DNA from: an uncultured Collinsella sp.
Lineage (GTDB): Bacteria > Actinomycetota > Coriobacteriia > Coriobacteriales > Coriobacteriaceae
Assembly (NCBI GenBank): GCA_900554495.1
Contig: USHR01000033.1
Location: 1 to 13,546, forward strand
DNA length: 13,546 nucleotides
Reading direction: 5' to 3'
Positions 12,582 through 13,546 of this stretch are shown here, in pieces (within the stretch, counting starts at the first letter, position 1; each line of letters begins with the position of its first letter). The position numbers were made by a program, and so were the translations under genes. The notes beneath the pieces are model-generated. The model made no database searches and was not told where the DNA came from. It worked only from the letters and a program-made list of their open reading frames with translations.

Positions 12582-13517
12582 ATGGCACATCGCTCCGTTA
12601 TTCCGTTTGGCCCGCAGCACCCGGTGCTGCCCGAGCCGCTTCATCTGGACCTGGTGATCGAGGACGACCGCGTCATCGAGGCAATTCCGCAGATCGGCTT
12701 TGTTCACCGCGGACTCGAGAAGCTCACCGAAAAGCGCGATATGCACCAGTTTGGCTACATCGCTGAGCGCATCTGTGGCATTTGCGCCGTGGGTCACAGC
12801 TATGGCTATGCCAGCGCCTGCGAGCGCATGCTCGGCATCGAGGTGCCTGGTCGCGTGCAGTATATCCGCACCATTCTGCACGAGCTTTCGCGCATTCACT
12901 CGCATCTGCTGTGGCTGGGCCTGCTCGCCGACGCCTTTGGCTTCGAGGCGCTGTTCTATCGGTCATGGACCCTGCGCGAGCAGATACTCAAGATTTTTGA
13001 GAGCACTTGCGGCGGGCGCGTGATTCTGTCGATTAACGAGATCGGCGGCCTTAAGCACGATATCGAGGACTCCGAGCTGGCGGGCATTGTCCAGACGCTC
13101 GATGCCATGCGTCCTGACTACGAGGCCCTGGTGCATACGTTTTTGGACGACAACAGCTGCGGCGAGCGCCTGCATGGCGTGGGCGTGATTAGCAAGAAAG
13201 ACGCGCTGGAGCTTTCGATGGTCGGTCCGTTCGGCCGCGCCTCGGGCGTGGACTACGACGTGCGCATGTTCGGTGACGGCGCCTATGCGGACTTGGCCGC
13301 GTTTGAGCCCATCGTTGCTACCGATGGCGATTGCTATGCCCGCTGCCAGGTGCGTTGCGCCGAGGTCACGCAGGCCATGGACATCATTAAGGAGCTTGTG
13401 GGCAAGATTCCGCACGACGGGATTGGCGGGCGCACCAAGCTTACGCCGGCCGACGGCGCGCGCGGCGAGGTTGTGATTGAGCAGCCGCGCGGCGAGGCGT
13501 ATTACTATGTGCGCGGC
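12582..13517 (+). CDS. echE: Ech [NiFe]-hydrogenase large subunit EchE (NuoD-like), 3' end missing
   Basis: 312 codons are genuine before adapter sequence begins. The protein starts with IPFGPQHPVLPEPL, the NuoD/group 4 opening. It has the NiFe L1 motif RICGICAVGHS (63-73, metal ligands Cys65 and Cys68), so it is a real hydrogenase and not a complex I NuoD, which lacks these cysteines. ELSRIHSHLLWLG and GGLKHDI are further family landmarks. The C-terminal DPCxxC ligand motif and any maturation site are beyond the contig end. The ATG follows AAAGGAGG (12564-12571) by ten bases. Order A-B-C-D-E matches ech operons and differs from coo operons, where the ferredoxin-like gene sits between the C and D equivalents. 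The frame reads through the adapter as LSLIHISEP, which is not real protein. Confidence 0.93.
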
Positions 13518-13546
13518 CTGTCTCTTATACACATCTCCGAGCCCAC
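13518..13546 (+). other. Illumina Nextera adapter contamination at the contig end
   Basis: The last 29 bases are the 19-base Tn5 mosaic end CTGTCTCTTATACACATCT (13518-13536) followed by CCGAGCCCAC (13537-13546), the start of the Nextera read-2 adapter. The sequence is non-biological and should be trimmed. It gives the tell-tale peptides LSLIHISEP on the plus strand and MYKRQ on the minus strand. Confidence 0.98.

Noticed and set aside
12582..13517. Complex I subunit NuoD
   Set aside because: The RICGICAVGHS motif supplies NiFe-ligand cysteines that NuoD lacks, and the neighbours follow ech order.
12963..13532. Minus-strand frame beginning MYKRQ
   Set aside because: Its start lies in the Nextera adapter, and the rest is antisense to the hydrogenase large subunit.

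Overview
The window looks like chromosome of a GC-rich Gram-positive gut anaerobe of the class Coriobacteriia, most likely Collinsella. This placement is inference. It rests on GC-rich codon use, good Shine-Dalgarno sites, an oxygen-sensitive enzyme set (Ech-type hydrogenase, Fe-S flavoenzyme) and alanine-rich insertions and tails on core proteins. No 16S gene or other phylogenetic marker is present.

Layout. Positions 1-9 hold what may be the first codons of a leftward gene. From 145 to 3437, three rightward genes encode a class U sirtuin, a fused dihydropteroate synthase/HPPK (two folate steps in one chain, with a ~140-residue low-complexity insertion) and a degenerate biotin-ligase-like protein. 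These converge on leftward coaX (first step of CoA synthesis), with two hairpins between them. Next come the initiator tRNA with its own promoter and terminator, and then a striking intergenic array (4770-5066). The array is eight copies of a 15-bp motif in strictly alternating orientation every 40-41 bp, forming four equal 55-bp inverted-repeat units. An Old-Yellow-Enzyme-family Fe-S flavoprotein (5214-7244) follows and ends at a clear terminator. An AT-rich island then leads to a lone two-HTH protein resembling IS3/IS150-type OrfA, with its own terminator and no DDE partner.

From 8375 to the end runs an operon for an energy-converting, membrane-bound [NiFe] hydrogenase in the order echA-B, C, D, E. 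The antiporter-like subunit (EchA/NuoL) and the NuoH-like subunit (EchB) are one continuous 960-residue polypeptide, and EchC and EchD carry Ala/Lys/Glu-rich C-terminal tails. Such complexes couple ferredoxin oxidation and H2 evolution to ion pumping; the ferredoxin-like subunit (echF) would be expected just beyond the window. The hydrogenase large subunit is cut by the contig end.

Technical warning: the last 29 bases (13518-13546) are Illumina Nextera adapter, not genome. The reading frames that cross them (C-terminal ...LSLIHISEP on +, N-terminal MYKRQ on -) are artefacts.
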